Shown piece after piece: positions 37,501 to 45,633 of a stretch of DNA of 64,000 nt. The position numbers and the translations under genes were made by a program. The notes below the pieces were generated by a model. It did no database searches and had not been told where the DNA came from. It was given only the letters and a program-made list of their open reading frames with translations. The stretch is from Stichopus chloronotus. Its lineage: Eukaryota; Echinodermata; Holothuroidea; Aspidochirotida; Stichopodidae. The stretch lies in NCBI GenBank assembly GCA_021234535.1, contig CM037841.1:10684825-10748824 (forward strand). The letters are read 5' to 3'. Within the stretch, counting starts at the first letter, position 1; every line of letters begins with the position of its first letter.

Positions 37501-38903
37501 GTCTTGAATGTTATTTGTTGTAAAATGCATTACAATTTCAACGTTAGTGTTAAAGCCATGTTGGATCATTATTGATTGTTAATCTTTTGTGACACAAGTT
37601 TGGGAATTACCTTGATTACTCCTTAAAGCAGCCAAAGTTTGTACCAGCACATTTCTTCCACATATTGCAGAGGGCTAGCTTGGTGGTAAGGGTGTCCATC
37701 TTGCAATCTTTTGAATCGCTTAATCAAGTCCAGGTGGAACCACTTGGAAATTTTCCAGAAACCCAAATTTGGCTTGTTAAGTAAAGCTGTGAACAGTGGT
37801 ACCTTTTGTTTAAATTTAGCCTAATTCCCTGCAAGCTGCTCGATACAGCTGATGGGCTGCTGAGCTGGACAAGTCCCTTCACTGCTCCCAGGCATTGGGA
37901 AAGTGGCTCAAGACTGCGGGTTACCCTCTCATCCGTTGAATGGGGACGTTAATGGCTGTCCCTGGAGCAGCTTTGATTCTGATCGCAATTGCCTCATTCT
38001 ACTCCCGCCTGCTTGCCCTCTGAACACTTCTTGAAAAGATTAGGTGAATCTTGCCAGTGTTTATGTGTGATCAACACTGATATAGCATCCTTCAAGAGTC
38101 TATATGGGCTTCTTGATCCTTAAACTTCCAAATTAAGTCCTCCTTGAATTAGTGGGATAATTTATGGTGTGAAAAATTAATGGAAATGTGTAAACCTATC
38201 CAGCCAGGCAGTAGAAATGGAAAGATCTAGGTTTCTTCTAAGAGGAGTTATTCAAAGACCCTCAGACTCTGGTTTCTCTTGAAACTCATCTCATGATGTT
38301 TACTTATCGGAGTGAAATATCACTTTCACTGAAGTTGGAGAAGACATACTCAGAAATCCCACATCTGTTTGCTATATAAATAATTTATCAATAGTCAAAG
38401 GGAAACTTTCTTAGAAGCTGTTGGAACACTCATGATCAAATTCTAAACATTTGATAATGTAACTAATAGAATGCCAAAGAAAAGCATGCGAAATAAATCA
38501 CCTGAAAATTTCCTTTTTCTAACACAGAGATGTTAGCACTGATGGTGAAGCCTGCAAGGAGATCCTCCGTCAGTTGAAATGCCGGGACAGAATGGAGGAC
38601 GTTATGGCGGTAAGGGCCATCTGTAGCGCTGTCTCCAGCCGGGCAGCGAAGCTGGTCACTGCTGGACTCGCCGCAGTGATTAAAAAGATGGGCAGAAAAA
38701 CGCTGACCATCGGAGTGGACGGATCGTTGTACAAGTACCATCCTAGGTTCCATCCTATCATGGATACCTTCACCAGAGAGTTGGTACCAGAGGCACGGGT
38801 CAAGTACATGTTATCGGAGGATGGCAGTGGAAAGGGGGCAGCATTGATTGCAGCTGTGGCCGTTCGCTTGGCTGGTGAGTTGCATGGAAAATTCTCCAAG
38901 TAA
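7499..38903 (+). CDS. HK: Hexokinase, single-domain 50-kDa type (nine-exon gene)
   Basis: The enzyme phosphorylates glucose and other hexoses with ATP, the first step of glycolysis, in the cytosol. Joined exons: 7499-7519, 23837-23999, 25257-25396, 28742-28862, 30435-30526, 32740-32839, 35396-35588, 36096-36251, 38528-38903. The total is 1362 nt, 453 residues plus TAA. The small domain holds DLGGSNFR (about 70-77, phosphate loop; most relatives have Thr where Ser74 is). The hexokinase signature LGFTFSFP...WTKGF covers 133-158 with Lys156. Catalytic Asp191 lies in VVNDTTGT. Sugar-contacting residues include Asn217, Glu245 (MEWGAFG) and Glu279 ([12 protein letters not shown]). The nucleotide-binding [12 protein letters not shown] starts at 425. 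The length fits one catalytic unit (about 450), not the duplicated 100-kDa vertebrate form. The N-terminus MANTVEQ lacks the hydrophobic mitochondrial-binding peptide of vertebrate HK1/HK2. Exon sizes 163, 100 and 156 equal those of vertebrate hexokinase exons, but the last exon (376 nt) merges two vertebrate exons. Confidence 0.95.
7758..7995 (+). repeat. Dispersed repeat, copy 1 (intron 1)
   Basis: This stretch matches 32893-33155 along most of its length, in the same orientation. Shared phrases include GTTAAAGACA, ACTCATYACCCCAGA, CAGCCTGTCTAAAA, GTGTAGGCTGTGTAAT, AGAACCARTTG and CAGCTTAGGGTGATG versus TAGCTTGGGTGATG. It has no coding capacity. The boundaries and family (probably a SINE or MITE) are undetermined. 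Confidence 0.7.
8112..8992. mobile_element. Non-autonomous TIR transposon (0.88 kb) in hexokinase intron 1
   Basis: The left end is TAGCCCTTGAACAGGGCTGT. The right end, reverse-complemented, is TAGATCTTGAACAGGGCTGT, giving 18 of 20 matching inverted terminal positions, and similarity continues through a GTTACAYWCCACAT-like subterminal part. The same termini bound the 3.7-kb element at 52283-56013, which carries a transposase-like pseudogene, so this is probably its internally deleted relative. A TA dinucleotide at each end could be the target duplication. The interior has only short, unconvincing frames. Confidence 0.75.
9400..9658 (-). mobile_element. tRNA-derived SINE fragment (minus orientation)
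   Basis: Read on the minus strand it starts GGCTGGATTATTAGAGC, ATCCATCTTGTGATC, with a tRNA-like A-box region, and ends in a body containing GTAAAGCTGATAGGCTGCTG, then AGCTGGGCAAGT. The same order is seen on the plus strand at 37671-37950 (GGTGGTAAGGGTGTCCATCT, then CAGCTGATGGGCTGCTGAGC). It is a degraded copy; the 3' end is not defined. Confidence 0.6.
11071..11083 (+). promoter_or_regulatory. Perfect DR1 element (AGGTCA-A-AGGTCA)
   Basis: Two consensus nuclear-receptor half-sites are spaced by one base. This is the DR1 arrangement bound by HNF4, RXR and PPAR-type receptors. It lies inside one unit of the tandem array in hexokinase intron 1. The motif is exact; use in vivo is untested. Confidence 0.5.
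11503..11515 (+). promoter_or_regulatory. Second perfect DR1 element
   Basis: The same exact AGGTCA-A-AGGTCA as at 11071, in a neighbouring unit of the array. Other units carry versions with one or two changes (for example GTTCAAAGGTCA near 11351), so the element belongs to the repeat consensus. Confidence 0.5.
12661..18635. other. Hexokinase intron 1, central part: nothing recognised
   Basis: About 6 kb of AT-rich intron. The longest open frames (for example 13235-13603 minus, 16061-16324 on both strands) lack domain-like sequence, and the two near 16061 overlap on opposite strands. No further transposon ends, arrays or RNA genes were recognised. Confidence 0.5.
18636..18748. repeat. Minisatellite (ACACAAA..CATTAG), left half
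   Basis: Degenerate units of about 18-20 bp containing AGACACAAA and ATTACACAAA words. The array resumes at 19414-19600, on the other side of a LINE fragment, so it was split by the insertion. Confidence 0.75.
18749..19413 (-). mobile_element. 5'-truncated CR1/L2-type LINE inserted in a minisatellite
   Basis: On the minus strand the element ends in an (ATT)n tail (plus-strand ATAATAATAATAATG, 18750-18772), preceded by paired AAAGCGCT motifs typical of CR1/L2-clade 3' ends. AATGAT directly flanks both ends (18743-18748 and 19414-19419) and is a candidate target-site duplication. The reverse-transcriptase C-terminal coding part lies at 18834-19413. Only about 0.66 kb survives, the usual outcome of incomplete target-primed reverse transcription. 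Confidence 0.85.
18834..19413 (-). pseudogene. Reverse transcriptase C-terminal fragment of CR1/L2-type LINE
   Basis: About 190 codons are open to a stop at 18834. The fragment starts within [20 protein letters not shown] and continues with [46 protein letters not shown] and, near the end, [12 protein letters not shown]. These blocks in this order are the thumb and C-terminal region of CR1/L2/Rex-like reverse transcriptases. The catalytic FxDD region lies upstream in a full element and is missing here. No internal stop is present, so the insertion may be fairly recent. Confidence 0.88.
19414..19600. repeat. Minisatellite (ACACAAA..CATTAG), right half
   Basis: Units such as ACATTAGACACAACCAAATC and ATTACACAAAAAC recur about every 18-20 bp. 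This continues the array that stops at 18748. Confidence 0.75.
19860..20090 (-). mobile_element. Diverged tRNA-SINE fragment (minus orientation)
   Basis: Contains, on the minus strand, CAGTACAGCTAATAGGCTGA and a TCCATCTTGCAATTAC-like tRNA-derived portion, in the same order as the copies at 9400-9658 and 37671-37950. It is strongly degraded and the limits are approximate. Confidence 0.45.
20091..23836. other. End of hexokinase intron 1: nothing recognised
   Basis: Intronic sequence ending in a normal acceptor TTTGTAG before 23837. A run of 13 G lies at 20414-20426. No reading frame or repeat family was identified. Confidence 0.5.
23837..23999 (+). CDS. HK: Hexokinase exon 2 (163 nt)
   Basis: Encodes [11 protein letters not shown] through [12 protein letters not shown], the N-terminal helices and start of the small domain. 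The acceptor is TTGTAG and the donor ACAG|GTGAAT. It ends in phase 1. Its length equals that of the equivalent vertebrate hexokinase exon. Confidence 0.95.
25257..25396 (+). CDS. HK: Hexokinase exon 3 (140 nt)
   Basis: Encodes [19 protein letters not shown] through MTGTGDN, including the ATP-phosphate loop. The acceptor is CCACAG and the donor AAT|GTGAGT, phase 0. It is three codons shorter than the usual vertebrate exon; the gap falls in the variable loop after the LVRLKDG turn. Confidence 0.95.
25400..28741. repeat. Hexokinase intron 3 with internal degenerate repeats
   Basis: The block at about 26330-26960 is pyrimidine- and C-rich and contains three diverged units anchored on GATATGCTAAAACC-like words near 26511, 26629 and 26799; two also share ATTCAATTTTTCACCCAG. 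This looks like an old dispersed repeat. The rest of the intron shows nothing recognisable. Open frames at 26781-27413 are low-complexity shadows. Confidence 0.45.
28742..28862 (+). CDS. HK: Hexokinase exon 4 (121 nt)
   Basis: Encodes [17 protein letters not shown] through [10 protein letters not shown] and contains the first half of the hexokinase signature (LGFTFSFP). The acceptor is GATTTAG and the donor TCAG|GTATAT, phase 1. Confidence 0.95.
28863..30434. other. Hexokinase intron 4: nothing recognised
   Basis: AT-rich intron. The short frames near 29062-29292 and 29390-29575 have no recognisable content. A C-rich, degraded repeat-like patch lies at about 29940-30290. Confidence 0.5.
30435..30526 (+). 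CDS. HK: Hexokinase exon 5 (92 nt)
   Basis: Encodes [20 protein letters not shown] through ACKRR. WTKGF completes the hexokinase signature and carries the Lys that contacts sugar and phosphate. The acceptor is TTTCAG and the donor AGG|GTAAGT, phase 0. Confidence 0.95.
31690..31920. repeat. Minisatellite in hexokinase intron 5
   Basis: About seven units of roughly 32-35 bp built on TATGGTGCTGTTACATTGCT, GTGTCATTT. They are diverged but clearly tandem. Long open frames through it on the plus strand are repeat shadows. Confidence 0.75.
31953..32405 (-). pseudogene. Broken antisense reading frame of unknown family in intron 5
   Basis: On the minus strand, a frame from about 32405 reads [20 protein letters not shown], then [20 protein letters not shown], and so on to GDATSP, where a TGA (32183-32185) ends it. 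The frame shifted by one picks up at 32186 with [16 protein letters not shown] and continues to [20 protein letters not shown] and a TGA at 31953. The two halves together make about 150 codons of ordinary, complex protein sequence with no other stop, which suggests one coding segment broken by a single frameshift. I do not recognise the family. It may derive from a transposon or a retroposed gene. It is antisense to hexokinase and not part of it. Confidence 0.45.
32740..32839 (+). CDS. HK: Hexokinase exon 6 (100 nt)
   Basis: Encodes [20 protein letters not shown] through VGLIIG, including the catalytic Asp. The acceptor is CCATAG and the donor ATAG|GTAAGT, phase 1. Its length equals that of the vertebrate exon. 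Confidence 0.95.
32893..33155 (+). repeat. Dispersed repeat, copy 2 (intron 6)
   Basis: Matches 7758-7995 in the same orientation; both copies lie in introns of the same gene. It includes an extra AAGTAACTGCATAAGTAACTG stretch not in copy 1. Confidence 0.7.
33156..35395. other. Hexokinase intron 6, remainder: nothing recognised
   Basis: No reading frame or transposon end was recognised. The stretch 33700-34400 has loosely recurring ACTGTTTACT/AGTAACCTGT words that may be a very old tandem repeat, too diverged to define. A frame at 33800-34027 (minus) has no recognised family. Confidence 0.4.
35396..35588 (+). CDS. HK: Hexokinase exon 7 (193 nt)
   Basis: Encodes [40 protein letters not shown] and onward to LNKGKQL. 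It includes Asn217 and Glu245, which contact sugar in the family. The acceptor is ATCACAG and the donor CAGTT|GTAAGT, phase 2. It is three codons longer than the typical vertebrate exon. Confidence 0.95.
36096..36251 (+). CDS. HK: Hexokinase exon 8 (156 nt)
   Basis: Encodes [20 protein letters not shown] through [10 protein letters not shown], the large-domain sugar-binding Glu and following helices. The acceptor is TATCACAG and the donor GAAAA|GTAAGT, phase 2. Its length equals that of the vertebrate exon. Confidence 0.95.
36525..36576. repeat. Perfect 23-bp tandem duplication in intron 8
   Basis: Two exact head-to-tail copies of a 23-bp unit starting CGGGCCTGGTCACATAGAAT (36525-36547 and 36548-36570), plus the first 6 bases of a third. 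Confidence 0.95.
37671..37950 (+). mobile_element. tRNA-derived SINE (plus orientation)
   Basis: Begins GGGCTAGCTTGGTGGTAAGG and GTGTCCATCTTGCAATC, an A-box-like tRNA start, followed about 35 bp later by a B-box-like TAATCAAGTCC. The body continues with CAGCTGATGGGCTGCTGAGC and CTCAAGACTGCGGGTTACC. Related fragments lie at 9400-9658 and 19860-20090. It does not fold as an intact tRNA. Confidence 0.65.
38528..38903 (+). CDS. HK: Hexokinase exon 9 (terminal, 376 nt)
   Basis: Encodes [70 protein letters not shown] and a short tail ending KFSK, then TAA at 38901-38903. It covers the adenosine-binding part of the large domain. The acceptor is TAACACAG. Vertebrate genes split this region into two exons (about 234 + 143 nt); here it is continuous. 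Frames on the opposite strand (38463-38944) are shadows. Confidence 0.95.
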
Positions 38904-39515
38904 TTGTGCAGTCTACCTTTCAGTAATTTGGAGGCATAATCCAAGTTATAATACCAAATATGGTATTTTCTGTGTTTGGAAGAAAGGTGATTGCAGAGTG
39001 GTCAGGTATAAAAGGGACTCCTTTCCCTCCCTCTTCACCCTTCATGCTCCTCTTCCCCTCATCCTCCTCTTTTGTACTGTAATTGCCATTCAGAGGAAAC
39101 TAAGAAGTAATATCATTTAGGTTTAATAGATGGCCTTTGGGACAATCAGTAGTCATCACGAATTAAAACGTTAGATTTTGAATCTTTCATGGACTATTTC
39201 AATTGACAAGCTATACCATGTAAACAAAGTTAGTGTCATTAGTTCTGGTTTAACAATTAGGTTTATTTCATTCTTGAAAGTTTAAGCTCCCACAGTGGCT
39301 CTATTATAGTATGATGGAGACCGTATCATGTTTGATGTTTCTAAGTTAAGATGAACCTGTTATGTTCAGTTTGACCCTCTGAATTCCACAGCAATGTTTT
39401 AAGTCCTACATCTGCCATCACAATAAGACTGTTGGTTTTTTCATCAGGATCCATTAGTATAGGATCAGTTGTTACTCGTGTTTACAGTTGGGCTGCAACA
39501 AGGAGACTCTCATAG
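38904..39515 (+). other. Hexokinase 3' UTR or downstream DNA
   Basis: Non-coding sequence after the stop codon. No clear AATAAA lies close by, so the polyadenylation site could not be placed. Confidence 0.4.
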
Positions 39516-40005
39516 GGGTTGTATGAGTTACATGTTATCATGGTTGTGTGATTCACCTGTTATCAGGGTTGTATGAGCCACATGTTGTATGGGTTGCACG
39601 AACCATCTACTGTAGGGGTTGTATGAGCTACCTGATGTAAGGTGTATGGGCCACCTGATGTCACGGTTGTGTGAGCTATGTTATAGGTGTTGTATGAGCC
39701 ATGTTGTAGATGTTGTATGAGCGATGTGTTATATGGGTTGCATAAACCACCTATTGCAGTGGTTGTATGAGCCATGTTGTAGGTGCTGTATTAGCAATGT
39801 GTTTTATGGGTTGAATGAACCACCTGTTGTGGGGGTTGTATGAGCCATGTTATTGGGGTTGTATTAGTCACATTTACATGGGTTGTATGAATCACCTGTT
39901 GTAGGGGTTGTATGAGCCACTTGTTGTCAGGGTTGTATGAGCAACTTGTTATCAGGGTTGTACCAGCCACCTGTTAAAGTTATTGTATGATCCTCTTGTT
40001 TTGAG
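39516..40005. repeat. 25-bp minisatellite, about 20 copies
   Basis: Tandem units of 22-26 bp with consensus close to GGTTGTATGAGCCACCTGTT, GTAGG. About 20 diverged copies lie 0.6-1.1 kb downstream of the hexokinase stop codon. The minus-strand open frame at 39563-39775 reads through it as a low-complexity shadow. Confidence 0.92.
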
Positions 40006-40009
40006 AGTT

Positions 40010-43000
40010 GGCCGTATGCAAAACTAAATCCACAATCAAAATCATAGTCACTTGTCATGCAGAAAAAAAACTAAACTTTTTCGTAAAAGTTGTGGAAATT
40101 TTGCATTGTATTCTACGTGCAGAATTGTGGAAATCATAAGGAAAATATAATTCAATGTAACATGTGACAGAGAGTAAATTAAGAAAATAAGATGAGAAAT
40201 CACAAGGGATTAGCCTATCATTTCTTAACCAGTTAACTGCAGAATAAAAATATTGTAACTTACGTCCCACTGCGGAATTAATTTTTGCAAAAATGTCTCT
40301 TTTTTAGATATGTCATCACCTTGTTTTTCTCCTTTTGTGAAGCAAAAACATGCAACAGACATTGTATCTTATAGGTAGGGTTTTCCAAATCACAGGCCCC
40401 ACTCAAAAATCCTGCTCTTCCCCATTTTCTGAGTCCATTTTGGACTCTAACTTCTAGTCAAAGGAACAATAATGAAAAAGCCTCACTTTCTTAACTAGAG
40501 GGGGCCATTGCAGTATTGAAATCGGAAAGTAAATACACCACATGGTCCTTTGCAGAGAGAAGTTAAAGCAATGCAGCGAACAGATAATAAGGACTAAAAC
40601 AATTGCTGTGCACAGCAAATGACTATTCATGGGTGTATTGTTGATTAGCTAGGTGTGATGTGACATGTTTTTGTGCATATGTTACAAGACGGTCATATCC
40701 ATCTTATGCAGTATCGTGAAGTTAGCACAGGATGCATGTATACGTCTTACTCAGGTAACTGTTTAATCAACTTCGTTTGGTCAGTTCTAGTGACAGGATG
40801 AGTGCCAGTTAGAAGAAATGTTGCAATTCTGTAAAACAAGGCTTTGAAAGTGTAATAGGAGGTCAAAAGTTCTCAGGTTGATTTCAGTAGAATGCTATTC
40901 AAAAAGTGATAAAAATTGCAAATGTACAGTTAAGTCTAGAAATTGTGATGTAAGCCCATTTAAATTATCCCTTCCTCCCCAGTCTGCTTGAAGGTATCAA
41001 AATATAGTGCATGGTCCAACTGGCTCTCTGTACCGTGTAGTAGTAGGAATACTGACTGACTGGATACAATTCTACTTTCTTTGTAACAACAGAATGCCTT
41101 CATCACTGCTTAAGTATTCTACTGTGACTGAGTCTACAATCTCCAATAAATCCTGTTCAGAAGACAGAATAAAGAATTTTTCGTGATTTAACTTTCTATA
41201 CCAACAAAACAATGCTTGCTTTTGCACCAAAGAATCTACTCATTTGAGTGAGGTTAGAGAAGCAGCTGTCATCCCTTTTTGTTTAAAGTTGCACCACTTC
41301 TGTAGCAGATGTACTGGAGTTTTGTTTGACCTTTAGCGCTGTAACTGGATTTGTTTCTTCTGAATAATCATTGAGCGAACCCTGTCTCACATGACACAAG
41401 CAAGGCCGGATTAAGCCAATGCTAACATTGTAATGTATGTTATCAAGGGGCCATGCTACATTTAAAAAAAAGAACACAACACAAAGATATTTGCAAAAAT
41501 ACATTATCTAGCACTCACTATTATAACAAGGAAACTTATTCAGCAATCTTGTGCAGATAAGTCTATAGAGAAGAATACTTAAGCAAATTTTTTTTTTCAA
41601 AAGTAAAAATATGATAGCTTCAGTGCAGAACATGAAGCAGATGGTATTATGGTAAAGCAATAGGTCACAGTGCTTGAATGAATCGCAACCATTTATGTAT
41701 AATACTATCAATACTATTATTAGATTGGGCTATGTGCTATGACCTTGTATGATAATAATAATACCTGGTGTGATGTAAGAATATTATCAGGTTGTGATTG
41801 TTGTAACATAAGAATGGATATCTTGTGCTAATCACCTTTTAGCCTGTAAATTTTTTTCTGCTTATTTTGAATTTCGAATTTGAAAATCTCAGTAACAAAA
41901 TCTGAAAATCTCGAAAGCAATTTTCTGAGATTTTCATTTGACTGTCAATTCTGGCAGATGAAAAGGAGTCATAAAATTAACTTCACCAGTTTTTGCCCCT
42001 TGGTTTTTGATGCTGCAGATTTTTATCATTTAACTATTTCCTTGTTTCTTCTTTTTAACCAGGTAATTAAAAAGTGACTGCTCGGAGTACAACAGGGATG
42101 GCTGTTTCTGGTGATGGATATGTCTTCTACCATAGTTTTTTTTTTTTTCAATGGGCCTCAGATCATTTACTAACTGCCATCATGTCAGCAAATTGCATTT
42201 TACTTAATTTTCTATGCGTCCATCACTTTATCGGAGAGGGATACTATTGGACCATAAACTTTATCGTATTCCAACCACCGGACCATAAACTGTATCACAG
42301 AATTGATTTATCATGTCACAATTGTGAGTCTAAGAGGACTGAGAGGATGAAAATCGATCAAGGTTTCGCCGCTTCTCTGCTTCATCATATTTACACTCTC
42401 TCGCATCATCAAACGCCAAAAATAAAAATGGAGGCTTGTCCATCTAAGACAGCTAATAAAATGATAATTCTTATTCTCTCTCGTGACGGTTTTGTAATGA
42501 AACCAACATTCCCAGCAATGTGATAATCTATTAGTTTTCTTTTGTTTACAGTATATTCTTTGGGACTCTGCACTGTTGTTAGGGCTTTCAAGCCTTATCT
42601 TTCTTGCTGCTTGTAGTTGAAATTTATGGAAAATATGGTGCAAAAGAAATGGAATTTTGTGAGGGAAAACTAATAACTAAAATAGTGATCATGAAGCATT
42701 GATATACAAGCACATCTTAGTGGGGTAGAGGTAAGGCAGGTCTTTGCTTTATTTTTTTTTATTTTTCCTTTGCTTTTTTAATTGAATGGAATTTGGTGAA
42801 AGATTTTTATTTTATACAGATAAAACAACTCTTCTAAACATAATCTTGAACAGTTATTAAGAAAAACTGAAATTACAAATATATTAAAGAAAACATTGAA
42901 AGAAAGAAGAGACACTAATCCATACTTCAACTGTCAGTTAGCTCACTGTCCTCTCTCAGTCTCTTGTCATAATTAGGAGAAAAAGATTAAAAGTGAGAAT

Positions 43001-45630
43001 GCCTTGGTAATGGTTGATAGTTGACTTTGTACATGTCAGTGAACAAAATGACCACAGAAAACAACTACATCGTTGTCTGAATGACTAGTGTCTTCCGGTT
43101 GTTTGGAAACTGGGCTGCTTCTAAAAATGCCAACATTATCATTGAATGGTTGCTCAGATTGATTAGAATCCGGAAACTATTAGTTTAAGTTTTTAAAAAG
43201 TTTGAATAGACCTTTCAAATGACTGAAGTAACTCTATTTGTGAATATTTCTGTCAGTGATTGCAATTCTATGCAACCGTTTGGGTTTTGTAAGTAAGGAT
43301 GGTCTAATGTTATATCTCAGGTACATTAATCGTTTCAATGCAGTTCAAAAATTTGCAGAGGCACTTAAAGTGTTATCTATGTTAAAGCATCACTCTCTGG
43401 AGACAGACCCTTGTGATAAGGTGCATTCGCGTATTGAATTCAATAGTCATTGAAAATGCTGAGCTAGAAATGCTGAACACAAACCAATCCCTTTTTCCAA
43501 ATTTTATAGTATATTTTTAGATCAGAAGTTTTATGTGGTTTGCCCTGATTCATCCAATCACAGTTTGGTTGACTAGCTTACTTTCAGTTATCACAATAAA
43601 TGGTTGTAATTGTGAATATTAATGTGTAAACTTGTACCAAGATAAGTCATGCATTTCATTCTCGCAGAAAAGTGTCTGATTGCCCCCCGAAAAGTAAAAG
43701 TAGCAGTATCCCTAGTTAGGAGGTAAGCAGTCATTTTTGGTGAAGCTGAGGGGAAGGTTCTTGCTCTGACGAGGAAAGTTAAGATTGTTGCAGGATGGAT
43801 TGTCAAATTTCTCAGAGATTTTGCAATTATGTTGAACTTTTTGATTTCAAAAGCAAATGTTTCCAGGTAGTAACTGTGAAGGTTAGTAATCATCTCAGCT
43901 CCAAATTGTGTCAACAAACCATGAAAATAAAGATGCAGGGACCAGAACAATTACAGGTTACTTATTGGTATCAGCCATCTTACATTAGTCCTGAAGTGCT
44001 TTCATGTTCAATGTTAATTTTCATCTATGGTGTTAAGGAATTTCCGAAAAACAAGCTTGATTTATCAGAGTTGACTTTGATGAAAGTTCAGACAGTTTGG
44101 TATCTTTTTTTTTCAATATCATATATTTGGACTTCTTCCTTTTAACAATTGTACTAGTTTCAGCTCAAGGCAAGATGGTTCATTTATAATATGCAATAAA
44201 CAACAGAAAAACGTTTATATGTCTTTTCTTTGTTTTAGGCATCTAATCAGTTGTAGTCAATAATTGTATTTTGACTCTGGCATTTAGAAATGATGATTAA
44301 CAGAAAAAAAAAACATGGCCCGCTGTAAGTTTTATAGCTAAATGGGAAGGCTTAGTTTTTGAAGTCTTTAACCTATATGAGAGAAATCACTGTGTAAGCT
44401 ATTGCTAGACGGGTATCATTACGTCTGCTCAACCTTTTACTGCCAATTGAAAAGAAATGGGTTGAACTAATTGGACCTTCTTTTTAGAAATTCAAACAAC
44501 CTGCCTGTAAGATTGTAAAATTCAAGAGATGAACACAAAGTGAATTTTGCCTAATAAAGTCACAGGGAGTTGGTAAAATATTTGCATACCTCTGTTGCAG
44601 GCTCACAGCTGCCAGTACAATTTTCTAAACGGGAGTTCAAGAAAGGATAGAAATCATTGTTGAGTATTTTTATTTGTATGAAAGGTGAGCCATCAAAAAT
44701 GTCATATATTCTAAAATTGTCATATATTTTTGAAAACTATGAAGTAACTGCTTGAAAGGAATTACTGAAAGATTTTTAATATTTTAAATTTTTATTAAAA
44801 TGTTTGTCAAAACTCAATGTCTGTTTGTTAAGCTCATTAATACCAAAATATTGAAAAGTGACTTAACTCTACCATGTTTCTTGTAGGTAGAAATCATGAA
44901 TTCAGAATAATGTAACTGTATCTCAGTAATAGTTTTATCATCATCATCATTTAGTCTAGCCGTTGTTAAGGATCTCATTTAAATTAGCAGTTTCTCTTTG
45001 TGGCTTGTAAAGGTATTTTACTTGTTCCGTCAACTTATTTTAGGTATTGGTCATGGCTCTGGTCACATCTTAAATTGAAAAGATAGCAAAAAAAAAGCAG
45101 TATTCAAATTTGAAGGAAATCTTTTTCTCCTTTGTTTGGAACATATCTTTTCCACCCCTCCCTCCTTCCTTTCTTATCCGGTGCTTCTCTCATTCACCAA
45201 ACTTCTGTTCAATCTCTACACGCCTGGTTCCCAACCAGGAGTAACCCTCCTTGGTACCAGCGAATACCCCACGGGTACATGGAAAGCCTCTTAGACAATT
45301 TAAAAAGAAAAAATTACAAATAAATGTTGGCGGGAGAGGGTAACTATGGAGAACGGTTCTCCATATGCAAAATTTGGCTCTAGCAAACCTCTGACCCCAT
45401 TTGTAAAATGTGTATCTATTTATCTTAAATTACGATACAGTTTAAGAAGGGTACCACGGGATAGCAAATTAGAAGCCCTGAGAATCCAGAGCATTGAGAA
45501 CCAATGCTCTACAACTCCCTGTATGTTTTTTCATCTTCTGTGTTTCCACAATCTAGACAAGACCTTACTGCTGATTGTATCGCAAGTATTACTAGCAGAA
45601 ATTTCTGATCTACTTCTGAATTAGTTTTAC
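40010..45630. other. Intergenic DNA, no gene recognised
   Basis: AT-rich. The larger frames (42074-42523 plus, 42311-42643 minus, 43591-43950 minus, 43795-44145 plus) overlap one another on opposite strands and show no domain. No mobile-element end was recognised. Confidence 0.5.
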
Positions 45631-45633
45631 AAA

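Noticed and set aside
37671..37740. Possible tRNA gene
   Set aside because: It has A- and B-box-like words but does not form a cloverleaf and continues into a SINE body shared with two other copies.
38463..38944. Minus-strand frames of 96 and 124 codons
   Set aside because: They are the reverse complement of hexokinase exon 9.
39516..40005. CRISPR-like array
   Set aside because: Units are contiguous and diverged with no unique spacers, and the host is clearly eukaryotic. It is a minisatellite.
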